Shown: piece after piece, positions 22,860 through 35,000 of the stretch | How the letters are laid out: every line of letters begins with the position of its first letter | Numbering within the stretch: position 1 is the first letter of the stretch | Assembly: GCA_021018995.1 (NCBI GenBank) | Contig: CM037593.1 | Span: 32,935,810 to 32,999,809, forward strand | DNA from: Chloranthus sessilifolius | Taxonomy: Eukaryota; Streptophyta; Magnoliopsida; Chloranthales; Chloranthaceae | DNA length: 64,000 nt | Reading direction: 5' to 3' | Notes under the pieces: model-generated | The model's input: the letters and a program-made list of their open reading frames with translations, nothing else | Told to the model about the DNA's origin: nothing | The model's database searches: none | Position numbers and translations under genes: made by a program

Positions 22860-24110
22860 TAGTGCAAGTACGTGCTCCAATCTCAAATTTCACTCACTTC
22901 ACAGATACCTCAACATCGAGTAACATCACGTTCGGCCAACAACCGACTTGCCCAATTCTTAAGTCGGGAACTAATTTTCTACCTTCGCCTTTCCCTCCAA
23001 ATAAGGATTTCACGAACGCACAATCACTAAAGGGTAACATGAGAGAAAGAAAAGTTAACTTGCCACCCCCACCTCACATTATTACTCCACCTATCCCTGC
23101 ACCTCAACCACTCCAACCACCTGCACTCAAGGCTTATCAGTCAGGCAAAGAAATGGCACTCGAGTCAGGACAAGAGTATGACCTTTTGCGATATCTTTAA
23201 AATATCCCAACCCAGATATCAATATTAGAACTCATCAAGAAATCACCTGACCATCACCGATTGTTGATAAGGACACTTGAAGACACACAAGTGGACGAGG
23301 ACATAATATTGGATGAGCTACATCAAATTACCTCGGTCATGGCGTAACCTCCGGTACTCACTTTCACAGATGCAGACATGCCTAAAGAGTCGCTCCGCGA
23401 AAGCGCAACTCACTTATATCTTATAGTCATAATTAAAGGATTCTCTGTACCCCATGCATTGGTTGATACAGGAGCAGGGCTCAATATCTATCCTACCAAA
23501 CCATTAAAGATGCTCGAATACACAGAGCAAGATGTTAGGCCCTCGACACTATCTCTTATAGCTTATGACGGCTCGCGTCATTTCGTAAAGAGAACCATCA
23601 AACTCCAGGTTTGCCTCAGCCCTATAACGAAAGACGTTACTTTCCATATTTCTGATTCCTTTAGTACGTACAATCTTATCTTAGGAAGAAAATGGTTAGA
23701 GTCAATGAAGGCACTCGCATCCACATACCACCAATGCGTCAAAATTCCCGTACGAGGACTCTATTGTCCACATATATGTTGACGCACCCCTCTAGGAGAT
23801 AGACACTGATTACGTGGCAAGTATTCTGACAGCCCATGGTTTTGTGTTGAACAAGGACTAAATTCAGAAGACTCGAATCCCTGATGAGACAACTGCTGCA
23901 GAAGTCCGTCCCCCTACCCCTCCTAGTTCTTCCCCGACGCGTCAACAAAAATTAATGAGGAGAGAGGTTGGCCCAGACCTCACCAAACTTTATGAAATCA
24001 ATCCAACTGCAACAAAAGGCTGGGACCTTATGTATCAGCTTGGGTACATCCCCCACACCGGACTCGGTAAAAATAAATAAGGTCGTATAGGACCTATTGT
24101 CCCAAAAAAG
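22860..24110 (+). pseudogene. E2 aspartic protease and G-patch remnant
   Basis: The open block 23378-23782 encodes a retroviral-type protease with ALVDTGAGLNIYP as active site and YNLILGRKWLESMKA near the end, followed by the usual STYHQ..K.P tail. A G-patch-like segment (GWDLMYQLGYIPHTGLGK) is encoded at about 24010-24080. The stretch before the protease (22862-23200) is a proline-rich linker. The arrangement matches E1 and other Tat elements. Fossil. Confidence 0.88.
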
Positions 24111-25675
24111 ATATACAAATACATAAGGTTAGGTTACCAATCGGACGACTCACAAGCTGACTTATTCCCTACCTCACCAAAATAGTCTCTATATGACCAC
24201 TTCGTCTATAGGACTACTGAGAAAGCAGATGTACCAAGGCAAAAGGAACTGTCCTTCACTAAATTCCAAAAAACAAAAATTGAACGAATGGCTAAAGCAT
24301 TCAATAATTTAACAAATCTAAACGACGATATTGATAAACCACTCGAGGGAGTTAAACCCTTGTTTGACACTAATGAGCTTACAGAAGAGAGAAAGAAAGA
24401 ACGTTTAGAACTTGAGCCACGAGTAGAAGATAGGAAATCCACTGACGACAAGGATTTTCACATAGTAGCCTTACAAGATAGTGAGGAGCATTTACACTCA
24501 ACATGGGAAGAGAATTACACCCCACAAGAAAATCTTAACTCGCATAGCATCCGCCTCAGTCTCAGCCTTGAATGATGGAATGCCCCTGGGACTCTCTCAC
24601 CCATACCAACCCTGCTGCAGGGCATGCACTAGTATATTAGAACATTTCACTAGCTGGATCCAACATTTTGTAATAGTAGGATCGAATGACTTCAATCCCG
24701 TAATGACAGAAGTACGTTATGACCTACCAACTCGGCTACCAGCACAAGAAGAAGAAATTCCCGACAATCATTTGGTTGACCCAAGGAGAAACACCCACAT
24801 CGCCCTCATAAGTTTGAAGAGGAATTTAAACTAGACACTCCTCCTTCCCCAGACACACCACAACTCCAAATATTCTAGAAATCTCTCGAGTAAGAGTGGC
24901 GACCTCCTCCGAGTGATGATAGAGACTACTGGATAGACCTCCCTACACTCGAGCTAGCAGAGTAGGCTAACCAAGAACTTTAAGCACTGTCAAATCAAGA
25001 AGATGAGTTTGATGCCAGCCTTGACTCCAACTCGAAAGGATGGGAATGTCCTTGGGGATCTCCCTGCATTTCTCACCACTACCAGCCTCACTGTTGAGCA
25101 TGCATGCTTATCCTAATGTACTACGAAGTGCAAGGGAAAGAACTCACTACCCCTAGGGATCCTTTTGGAGATCACCCTCGACAGGAAGAACAACCATATT
25201 ATATCTCAAAGGAGGATAGTTCAATCGATTATGATCTCTAGAGGGATGAAACAATCAATGTGATAGAGGAAATTTGAATGTTAGTGTCGCTGTCACCAGC
25301 ATCGCTCATTCAAAAGATCTCATCAGATGAGGACTTCAAAAAAAAGAAAAAAAATACCAAATTTAGAACAAGAATCTCCCGAACGGCTCTGACAGCCATC
25401 TTGCTCCCTCAGTTAGAGGAAGCAACTTCTCTGACACCTCTTAGGGCGATTGACCCTGTACCATATCTACTATCAAAAATAAAATAAAAATAGAAAATGC
25501 AGAAAACCCTAAAAATTGAAAAATATAAAATCCAAAAAAATCAGAAAATCTCATAAAAGAAAGGGAATCCATCATCCCGAATCAATTTTACGACCAACAA
25601 GGAGACTTTTCTCCTAAGACTTCTATCCCCTCTCCCACACGAAGACGTAAGGAATCTAGGCTAAACAACAAGTCG
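24111..25675 (+). pseudogene. E2 linker between protease and RT, degraded
   Basis: Short open blocks (24288-24575, 24481-24834, 25278-25487) are acidic and of low complexity (for example ELTEERKKERLELEPRVEDR). A pair of related words (GGAATGCCCCTGGGACTCTC near 24579 and GGAATGTCCTTGGGGATCTC near 25041) suggests two diverged copies of one segment. Tat elements have a long variable linker here. No function can be assigned. Confidence 0.55.
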
Positions 25676-27240
25676 GTGATCATACCAGATGAGATACTTC
25701 GCGACTTTGAGAAAAAGATCAATAGCCTTGACCTTCACCTTACCAAAGATCTCTCAGTCATAAATTATGCCGATCAAGGGCTACCTTTCGTAAAATCGAA
25801 TCCCCAGTGTAGTAATTTTGCTGTATATGAGTTTACCAAGGAAGAAGGAGCATCAGTCACTGAGGAGGTGTTAGACTTCCAACGGGTCATCAAACATTTC
25901 GACGAGCAAACCCAAGCTGCTGCGAAACCTACGAAAGAAATTAACTTTGGCATCGAAGAGAAACCCAAGAAGCTACTAATTAGCGTGATGCTTAATTCTA
26001 AAGAACGTCAACAAATCATACAAGTCCTACAAGAACACCTTGACTCCTTTGCATGGTCCTATGAAGATATGCCTGATTTAGACCCAAGTTTAGTAGAACA
26101 CTGTCTTGTCTTGGAACCTGATGCGAAGCTCATTAAGCAAAAACTCTATATGATGCACCCACAAATAGCCCTTCAAGTTAAAGAGGAAGTTGACAAGCTT
26201 CACAAAGTCAAATTCATCTGAGTCTTCCTCTACCCCAAGTGGGTTGCCCACATAGTACCTATCGCCAAGAAAAACCGCAAAGTATGGGTTTGTATTGACT
26301 TTCGAAACCTCAACCAGGCATGCCCAAAAGACAACTTCCCACTTCTGCACATTGATACTCTAGTCGATAACGCCGCTGGACATGAGATGTTATCCTTTAT
26401 GGATGGTTTCTCTGGGTACAATTAGATCAAATTAGTAGAGTTTGGCCAAGAGAAGACTTCTTTCACCACACTATGGGGAACTTACTGCTATGTCGTCATG
26501 CCTTTTGAGCTCAAGAATGCAGGAGCCACGTAATAATGCACTATGATGGCTATTTTTCATGACATGATGTATAAATGTGTAAAAGTTTACATCGATGACA
26601 TATTAGTAAAGTCTCAAACGCGAGTAGGACATATTGAATCACTTAGATTGGTACTACAAAGAGCTAAGAAATATCAACTAAAAATAAATCCAAGGAAATG
26701 TGTTTTCGGAGCCACTTCTAAAAAACTTGATTTTATAGTCAGCAAGCGAGGAATTGAAATCGACCCTGCTAAAGTCAACGCCATCCTTGAGATGCCACCT
26801 TCTAGTAATATCAAAGAATTACGAGGCTTGATAGGAAGATTGTAATTTATTAGGAAATTTATCTCCCAACATTTAGAAAGATGCGTTCCTTTTTACAGAC
26901 TACTTAAACGAGGAACTGAGTATAAATGGGATGACCAGTGCCAGCAAGTCCTTGACAATATCAAGATATACGTCCTTAACCCGCCAATACTATCGCCACT
27001 AGTTCCTGAAAGACCTCTAATCCTATACCTCTCAGTGAACCTCTCAGCAAATGATAAAGCAATGGGAGTGATTCTAAGACAATATGAAGAAGACAGCAAG
27101 AGAGAGAAGGTTATCTACTACCTTAGTAGGATGATGGTCGAGAACGAACGAAAATACACTTCAATGGAGAAGACCTGCCACACATTGTGTGGGCCTCAAC
27201 CAAATTACGCCACTACTTCAGAGCACATAAGATACTAGTA
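25676..27240 (+). pseudogene. E2 reverse transcriptase and RNase H remnant
   Basis: The lead-in DSFAWSYEDMPDLDPSLVEH is in 25676-26221, followed by VCIDFRNLNQACPKDNFPL, MLSFMDGFSGYN and the catalytic VYIDDILVKS (near 26588). The end of the fingers-palm-thumb region is ILEMPPSSNIKELRGLIGRL (to 26845), and the retroviral-type RNase H follows to about 27240. The sequence type is clearly Tat. Fossil with many breaks. Confidence 0.92.
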
Positions 27241-27409
27241 CTAACCCGAATGAACCCTCTGAAGTATGTATTCAAGAAGCCCGCAACATCAGGAAAGATC
27301 GCTCGTTGGCATATGTTGTTGCAAGAATTAGATCACTTACATCATGTAGAAGTCGATCAAAGGACAAGCAATTGCCGATTACCTCACACATCTCCCACTC
27401 CCGAGTAAT

Positions 27410-27930
27410 GAGCCCATACACGCGGATTTCTCCGATGAAGACCTACTCACAATTCATAACGAAGAGCCCAATAAGACGTCATAGACCCTTTACTTTGACA
27501 GTGCTCTAAATCACAAAGAAAAAGACATCAGGATAGTCCTCCTAAGCCCGAAAGGAGTTGTCATACCTAAGGCTTTTCAACTAGATTTCCCTGTCACTAA
27601 TAATGATGCAGAATACGAAGCTTTCATAGCTAGAGTATGAGCAGCACTACAATTAGGCGTTAAACAATTGAAAACCATCGGTGATTCAAAGCTTGTAATC
27701 TCTCAAGTTATAGGAGAATAGAAAACCAAGGATAGGAGACTAATGACATATCTTGAAACCGTCAAATATTTAGTAAAGAAATTTGAAAGAATCTCTTTCA
27801 CGCACATCCCTAGATTAGAAAACGAGCTCATGGACTCCCTTGCCACGTTAGCCTCGGTCATCCAAATACCCATCAGACAAACTACCAAGACCTTCATCAA
27901 AAAGCTGATAGTACCGCCCATGATGTAGCA
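27410..27930 (+). pseudogene. E2 second RNase H-like domain
   Basis: After the normal RNase H comes a second domain with TLYFDSALNHKEKDI, TNNDAEYEAFIA, IGDSKLVISQV and HIPRLENELMDSLATLAS. These are the blocks of the archaeal-type RNase H that Tat elements acquired and keep between the ordinary RNase H and the integrase. Its presence is the best evidence for the Tat assignment. Fossil. Confidence 0.85.
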
Positions 27931-28990
27931 TGGACCGTTAAGAAGGAATTACCAATCCTCCCCACCAGCACAGGACCAAAAGAAGCAATCACTCTAGAAA
28001 AGCATGCCAAGTCTGAAACCAAAGTCGCTATGCCCAGATTTGAAAAATCACCAACCGACGACGAACTGCCATGGTATTTTGACATTTAGAACTTCTTAAA
28101 GCATCAACACGTCCCTCCATATGCCACAAGGATCGAACAAAAGACTATAAGGAACAGATGCGCCCGATTTTGAATACTCAACGAAATACTATACAAAGAA
28201 GCCTTCACTAAAGGAGTACTGCTACGATGCATCACAACTGCCGAAGGACAATATATCATCTGAGAAGCACACAGCAGTGCTTGCGGTGCCCATGTCGGTA
28301 GATAGAGACTCGCCGATCAAATCACACGACAAGGCTACTTTTGGCTGACAATGAGAAGAGATTGCCACCTCTATGTCCAATTCTGCATGCAATGCTAAGA
28401 ACACGCCGCACTTATCAAAGCTCTATCAGTTGCATTGAACACTATGACTTTATCGTGGCCATTTTCGATGTGGGCTTATGATGTCATCAGACCTTTCACA
28501 GACATAATTGGGAACACTCAAAAGCATGCATTCATACTTACGGCAATCGAATATTACACCAAATGGGCAGAAGCTCAATCCTATATCAGAATCACTGCTT
28601 CAACGCTCATAAGGTTCATCGTTCGGAATATCATCACCAGGTTTGGAGTACCCAAGATGTTTATCACTAACAACGAACCATAGTTCATCACAAAGAAGAC
28701 GAAGAAGTTATACAAGAAGTTCGACTTCGATCTATGCCACTCATCACCGTTCTACCCTCAAGGAAATAGACAAGCAGAAGCTACAAACAAAATGTTGATT
28801 CAAATTTTGAAATGCACAGTAGAGACGAGCAATGGAACTGAATTGGGAAGGCCCTTATGTTATAACAGCTGCACACCCTAGGAATGCATACAAACTGGTG
28901 AACCAAGACGGGGAAGAACTCTCTTGCCCTTGGAACGCCATGTACCTTAAAAAATATTATCCTTAGCTCTGTGATCATCACATCCCGTGG
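27931..28990 (+). pseudogene. E2 integrase remnant
   Basis: An HHCC-like zinc-binding region (CHLYVQFCMQC near 28365) leads into the catalytic core with PFSMWAYDVIRPF, ILTAIEYYTKWAEA and NIITRFGVPKMFITN, then HSSPFYPQGNRQAEATNK. The C-terminal part ends with YKLVNQDGEE and AMYLKKYYP near 28960. Integrase inserts element DNA into the host chromosome. No chromodomain follows, as expected for Tat. Fossil with many breaks. Confidence 0.9.
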
Positions 28991-30480
28991 TTAGATACTT
29001 ATACTTATCACCCCCGCAGTCGTCACGACCCATTCATTGGTCGTATGCCATCAATTCTCATAATATCCTTAAGACCTCCAATTTTTCCCCCACTTTTTTC
29101 ATTATTCGGGCAATCTAATCAAAAGAGTAGTGACATACCTAACCTCTTTCAAAAGCATAAGTAACACTCGATCCTCATTTTCCTTCCCCCGCCATTAGAG
29201 GAGACGTTAGAGCAAAAAAAATGAATATGTCAGGTTCAATCAAAACTCATTATTCTGGCACTAGCATGATGCTTTCAAAAATACATATATCAAAAAATTA
29301 AGAGAGAGCATTATGATGAATGAACAAGTCAATAAGCTCAGGAAAGCATAAGTAGGTCGTAAGGACATCTCTGATAACTTTACTACAAGTGTATAAGCAA
29401 GCTGCGAGGGCCTCCCTGATGTGCCTATACTACTAGATGTCATTGTAAGGTTGCGGGAGGAGACAAATTCCTGCTAGCCATAGAATGTGAGATTTTGATG
29501 GTACCGAAACATAAAGAAGAGCTCAATTATGGCACCCCATTTCCATCTGAGAAAAGGATTATTACTTATCTCTTTTGGAAAGCGTTAGTTACAAACTACT
29601 CCCCACATCATTGAGCCTTACCCCTCTTCCACTATTTTTATTTTTTCGAACTATAAATCAGAAACCCTTTAGGATAGTCCTAAGAATGAAATTGAAAACT
29701 GATGAATGATGACTGATGCAATTACCCACTATACCTACGGTACTTCTCCCTAATAACCATGGGATAGGATGACTACCACCCCAAAGGTAGACCCCGTTAT
29801 ACAGCTGACATAATCAAAGCGACCTCCCCTGGTTCGACAACAGTACTGATGAACTTGCTCCAAAACTAACTCACCAAGTACCCATGACTTCTCATGGATC
29901 CAAAGTACTCATCTAAAACCCAAAAAAGCTCCATTGCATCTAGAGACTGGGGCATTTTTTTATATCAAAAGGAGAATCACCTTAGAAATGTTGACTCGAC
30001 CACAAAGAAAAGGCAGAATAACGAAGTCACCGTTCGGAGAATGATACTAAAGATGCTGCACTGTCGATCCTACCACGCTCCTACACTAGGGCATTTTTTT
30101 TATTATTATTTTTCTATATTTTTATTTTAGTTATTTGCTTTCTCTATTACATTATTTTCATTCTCAAAAAAAAAGAGAAGAAAAAAAGAGAAAAAAACGA
30201 GTATATATCCATCTTTTACTATCAGACCTCGGTCTGAGACACATGCCCCCCTTGACAACTAGCAAGGGGGAGAATAAAATTATTGATAGCGTTACCTTTA
30301 TATGTGCAGATACAAAGTAACCTTCAACCATCACTAGGCCAGCTCAGGGAGCATCCAAGTCCCAATGACGAATGACGGTGCTAAAAACGAAAGGTAGATG
30401 CAAGAGGTAATTAAAAGAAAAGGAGCCAATCAGGTACCTCCAAACCAAAAATATCTATATATACATATCAAAGTTTTTTC
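28991..30480 (+). other. E2 region between integrase and the antisense genes
   Basis: About 1.5 kb without a convincing gene. It holds two copies of a GGGGCATTTTTTTATAT-like word (29950 and 30090) and an A/G-rich piece at 30160-30210. Short open blocks here are A/T-rich and show no domain. Confidence 0.5.
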
Positions 30481-30485
30481 CTTTC

Positions 30486-30525
30486 TTTACATTTGTCACT
30501 GGGGGCATCCCCCCTGCATATACAA
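30486..30525 (-). terminator. Hairpin with UGUAAA, likely 3' end of the E2 antisense gene
   Basis: The plus-strand sequence GGGGGCATCCCCCC (30501-30514) can fold on itself. On the minus strand it is followed within about 20 bases by TGTAAA, which resembles the far-upstream polyadenylation element of plants. Two relatives of this motif occur at 35006 and 35976 in the same orientation. The role is inferred. Confidence 0.5.
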
Positions 30526-30562
30526 TGTCCACACACAATGGACAAAAAATACAGATGCACCC

Positions 30563-33500
30563 CTACTCCCTACGCTGCCGTTGGGATAGTCGATCACCGT
30601 TGTCTCCAGTATCATCAGCTCGGAGGTCTGTAGACTGGTCCTCTGAAAACACAATCTTGGCACCCAGAGTCTGCGAAACCTTTAAACGACAAGGCCCCGC
30701 TAACGAATTCCCCTCACTCGTCTGACTAACAGACCACCTCGATCGAGAACGAGGAGGATACCCAACAAGAATCTCACGAATGACAAAATCCTCACGAGCA
30801 TCACCCCTGATACGATCACGTGACGTGTGACGAGACTGCCCGACCAAGGAACCCGTAGCCCTCGACACTGATCCATCAAGCTGACTAGCCAACCTGTGCA
30901 CTCCCAGCTCACTCCTTATCAGACTATACTACAGCCGATCTAGGGATGCCTGCATCTCTGCCCGCATCGACCGACGCGCTGCCTCCAATGCCTCAATCTG
31001 AGTCTTCTGTGCAACCATCATCTCAATGAACAGGTACCTCATCACAACTTAGAGCGTCTCCAAGGATCCGTCTCGCCTTAGGAGTGGCGCGCGCTCACGC
31101 CGCCTCTAGACGCGCCTCTTCAAGCTTGCGTATGTATGTTGCCACACCAAGTCAAAGAAAACCAATACATATATATATATATATATGAACATAGAAACTT
31201 TTAAAAAGAAAGAATCATACCAGATTCACCCTCTCCCCCAAAAGTCGCTCAACCGTAGCATTGGTCACTGGATCAACAGGCGGCACGGAAGGAACAACAA
31301 ACGCAAGCGGCTATAATGAATACAAACAAATACATCAGATAATGCTACGATAACAAATAAACTATGAACACAATAACTAAAACATACTTGAGTAGGGATA
31401 GGAGCAGACCCCTGAGGGGGAGCCTCAGGAGTAGAGTCCGAAATAGCCTGCACGACACCAAACTAACCAATACAAAATATGTCAAAATAAATAAAATGAA
31501 ATAACCCAAGCTGAATTACACCAAATCAGAAACTATACCTGACTCTCGAGACGTAGGGAGGTAGCAGTCGCCTCCCTCGTCTAAAGATCCTCGACAACCC
31601 GACACTGAGATACGAATATGATATTAGTAAAGTATAGAGAAAAATGAAATAATAACACCCAACGAACTACTGTAATCATATAGATGGGTCAAAAGATTGA
31701 ATAGCCACACCCAATGCTCTAGCTCGGCCCGAAGCTGAGCCATCGCTGGGTCCTCTCGACTGGAGGAGGCAACCGAAGAAGGATCGAATGCCAGAGTGGA
31801 AGCCCCCATGGAGGAAAGCTCTGCCCTTTGCAAGCATCCACAAATGTGCCAGAATTAATAAGAATCCACAAATTACCAATAATTAATAAATCTAACCAAG
31901 ACACTTACCAATCGGTCAATTTCAGATCGTAACCTGGCCTCTACCTCCCGGCCAGCTTGCTGCTGACCACGTAATAACTCGACCATCGCCGCATGACTAG
32001 CAACCTCGGCCTCCCTCTCAGACTGACCAAAACAAAATGAGACACAACAACTACATTAGAACGAATGGAAGACTAAATCAACAGAAGATATAAACAATTA
32101 AACCAATAACCTAACTCACCAGGAGCCGTCGAGTCTCCGCTAGCCGAGCCCCCATCTCATCCTCCGCTCCCTTAGCCCGAACAGCCGAGGTGGCTAGGGA
32201 ATGCAACATCTCCTCATCAGGACGAGGAGCACACCCCATCTGCTCCATCGCCCAATGAAGGGCATCTAAGGCCCCTTGCACACTCGATGTGAGATGGTCG
32301 TCCTCCAACGTGGCCAGTCTCTCCCTTAATGTCGACGCCGACTCTGGCCAGCCGATCGCAAACGAACCACTCCAGTGGAAGGGACGTGTGAAGAGGCGCC
32401 CACCACCCAATGCACTAAAACATCTCCCAAACTCTCAGACATCTGCCTCATCACGCAACCCTATGATCCTGGTCCCCCCAGCTCTAAAATTGGCCATCTG
32501 AAGCACCATCCGCTCTGCAAAGTTCCGGCCAAGGGGGTTGATCATCGTCTTTTCCACCTTATGGTGAATCTTCGGAGGGACTCCTTGAGCGAGCCCCAGC
32601 TGTCGCACTGCCCGAGATAGGTGGATCCTCTCCACCTTCTAAAAATAATGGACCCATATGTCCACATCAAATAAGGCCTGGCCGGACTGAATCACAGGCA
32701 CACCGACATTCTCCCCATCCTCGTAGGGCCTCCAAATCACCTACAACCAAACAAGCAAGCCAACCCATCAATGAAACCTTAGATCTTAAAAGCCCAAAAC
32801 AAAATGAAACAAAATTTCAACATGATGATATATACCTGCCCCTCATGCATATCCTTGAAAAGACCGCGTGCGGTTTAAAGATCTGAGGACCAACGACGAC
32901 CCCGCAACACTGTCCTCCACACATGCATCTGCGGGAACGTAAACCTAACCTCCAAAGGAACCCTCGGGATCAGAAAGGCGAAGTGATCATATGCCCAGAA
33001 CTAAAAAAAATACAAAAGAAATGCTAAATAGCTACTATGACCAGAGGAACAAAAAACCAAAGACGTCATGACACCAATTAACTAAAACTCACATGGAGTA
33101 AGGCAAGAAAACCTCCCATCATCGCAACTCCTCGTCCCCGACGATAAAGCTGCTCATAGAGATGCGCCAATGAGGTCGCACCCCAAGCATAGATAGGGAC
33201 CCGATCTAAGTCCCTAAGAACTAATGAAAACAACCTGGTGATGCATCCCCGAGTCAAAGAAGAAAAGAGTACTGCACCAAGCAAGTGCATTAAGAACGCT
33301 CGAAGCACCCTATCCACAGACAACCTCGGCTCAACCACGGGCTCCCGACTTGCCAATGCCACGCAACGCACCTCATAAGATGTCCTCAGCTCTGAATGAC
33401 GCCTCGGAGGGATGAAGCCATTGACGAATATGTCAAAGAACCAAGTGACCCGAACTACCCCTGGACCCGATCCACTAGAACTATACGGTGCACCCAAAAT

Positions 33501-34477
33501 CTCCTCACACACCTCCAAATACTCTCCTACCATCTGCCCCGTGATCGGTTCACCCTCGAAATGAAGACCGATAATGCGGACCAAATCCTCTGGAGTCGGC
33601 AACAACATACCAACTGGAAAGAGAAGCTCCTGATGCTCCTCCCTCCACCTCTCCAGGATTGCTGTAATCAAACCATGATCGACCTGAAAGGGCTTCAGCT
33701 CCAGAATTGGCCAGAAGCTGAAAGACGCCAATTGCGCCCGCTAAAACTCCGGCAAGGCACGGTACCAAGTATGAGACTTGGTCTATACCGAGCTGATAAC
33801 TAGCTGCGGGGGACTCCTATCGAACGAAATATAAGCAACAAAAATAAGACTAACACATATACCTATGATGAAAGACAAGCATACCTAGAGCTAAAAGCAA
33901 ATAAGGTATATTAAGACACCCAATAATAATTCATAACAAGCACGCAAAACATGATAAGAACAAAAAAGCAAAAACATGACCTATCTCTAGATGCAGTCAT
34001 GATGCATGAGTGAGCACACAATCAATAATCAATACAGGTTCGACATAAATTAAAAGGGTTTCTAGATCCTGATAAGTCTAGGTCATAACCTAAATGCCTA
34101 GAAAAGTGAAGGAACTCTTACTCACGGGTACCTACCCGGCCTCGAGCGAATAAATCCTCCAACGAGAAGTGTTTGCGAGCCTGACGCTCCTCACCCTGGT
34201 GCTCCTTAGCCTCGTCCTCAGCTCTCTCCTCCTTAACTCTCTCGCCCTCAACCCTCTCACCCTCATCCTCAGCTACACCCTGCTCAATCTTGGATTCCTC
34301 CTCCCTGACTACCACCTGGTCACCCTCAGGTACCCCCTCTCTAGCCATCACCCCAATGTCCACCTCCCCGACAATAGCGTCAGTCCGAGCCTCAGAGGTC
34401 TCACCTATCTCTCCCATCATCATCCTCTCTGACTTAGAGACAGTGAGATCGTGTCTATCACCACCCTTAGACTCCAT
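30563..34477 (-). CDS. E2 antisense accessory gene: plant-mobile-domain-like protein with coiled-coil tail
   Basis: Open blocks on the minus strand are spaced like exons: 34118-34477 (Met start; acidic, EEERxE-rich), 33078-33731, about 32840-33000, 32111-32744 and shorter ones to 30563. The 33078-33731 block has LITAILERWREEHQEL, FPVGMLLPTPEDLVRIIGL and EGEPITG, the pattern of the aminotransferase-like plant mobile domain (PMD, MAIN family), continued by FAFLIPRVPLEVR and IHLSRAVRQLGLAQGVP. Later blocks look like coiled coil (EVEARLRSEIDRL, AQLRAELEH). A TATA box lies at 34651-34657 on the minus strand. Antisense ORFs between pol and the 3' LTR are known in Tat elements (for example Grande). 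It looks degraded. Confidence 0.65.
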
Positions 34478-35000
34478 CCTAGAACAAAGAGCTCAAAAAA
34501 TTAAAAGGAACAGAAGAAACGACGCCTGAAACGAATGACCGGATCGCGAGATATCATGAAAACACAAAAATCATAGCACAAGGAAACAAGGAAACTAGAA
34601 AATCAAAGACCAAAATGTATAGCATGAGGAGAATAAAAAGTTTTTGAACGATTTATAGAACGCAGCTAAATCACGTGCGTAAACTAACGCGCTCGATCGA
34701 ATCACGCACCAATCTAAGGACACTCCTAAGTTAGGAAATATACACACCAAAAACAAAAAAATGCTCAACATCACTTACGGACTCTAACTAAGCCCAAACT
34801 AAACAAAACTGAAAAAAAAATGCTCCTAACATGCCCCGATCCAAAATAACTATTCCAAATCAAACCAAACTTAAATAAATGAGCCTCATACCCAAAACAA
34901 GTCAAATAAGCTACAAACTAAACCAAACCAAATTTACTAAATAACCACAAATGGAATTAAAAACATGACTACTTCATAAATGAATAAAATGATTACAAAA
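34478..35000 (-). promoter_or_regulatory. Promoter region of the E2 antisense gene
   Basis: On the minus strand a TATA box (TATAAAT, 34651-34657) lies about 175 bp before the first ATG (34477). Just upstream are CACGTGCGTAA and CGATCGAATCACGCAC (34672-34708), words resembling the GCGCAATT/ATCACGC zone ahead of the TATA box in the E2 LTR. The rest is A/T-rich. Confidence 0.5.
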
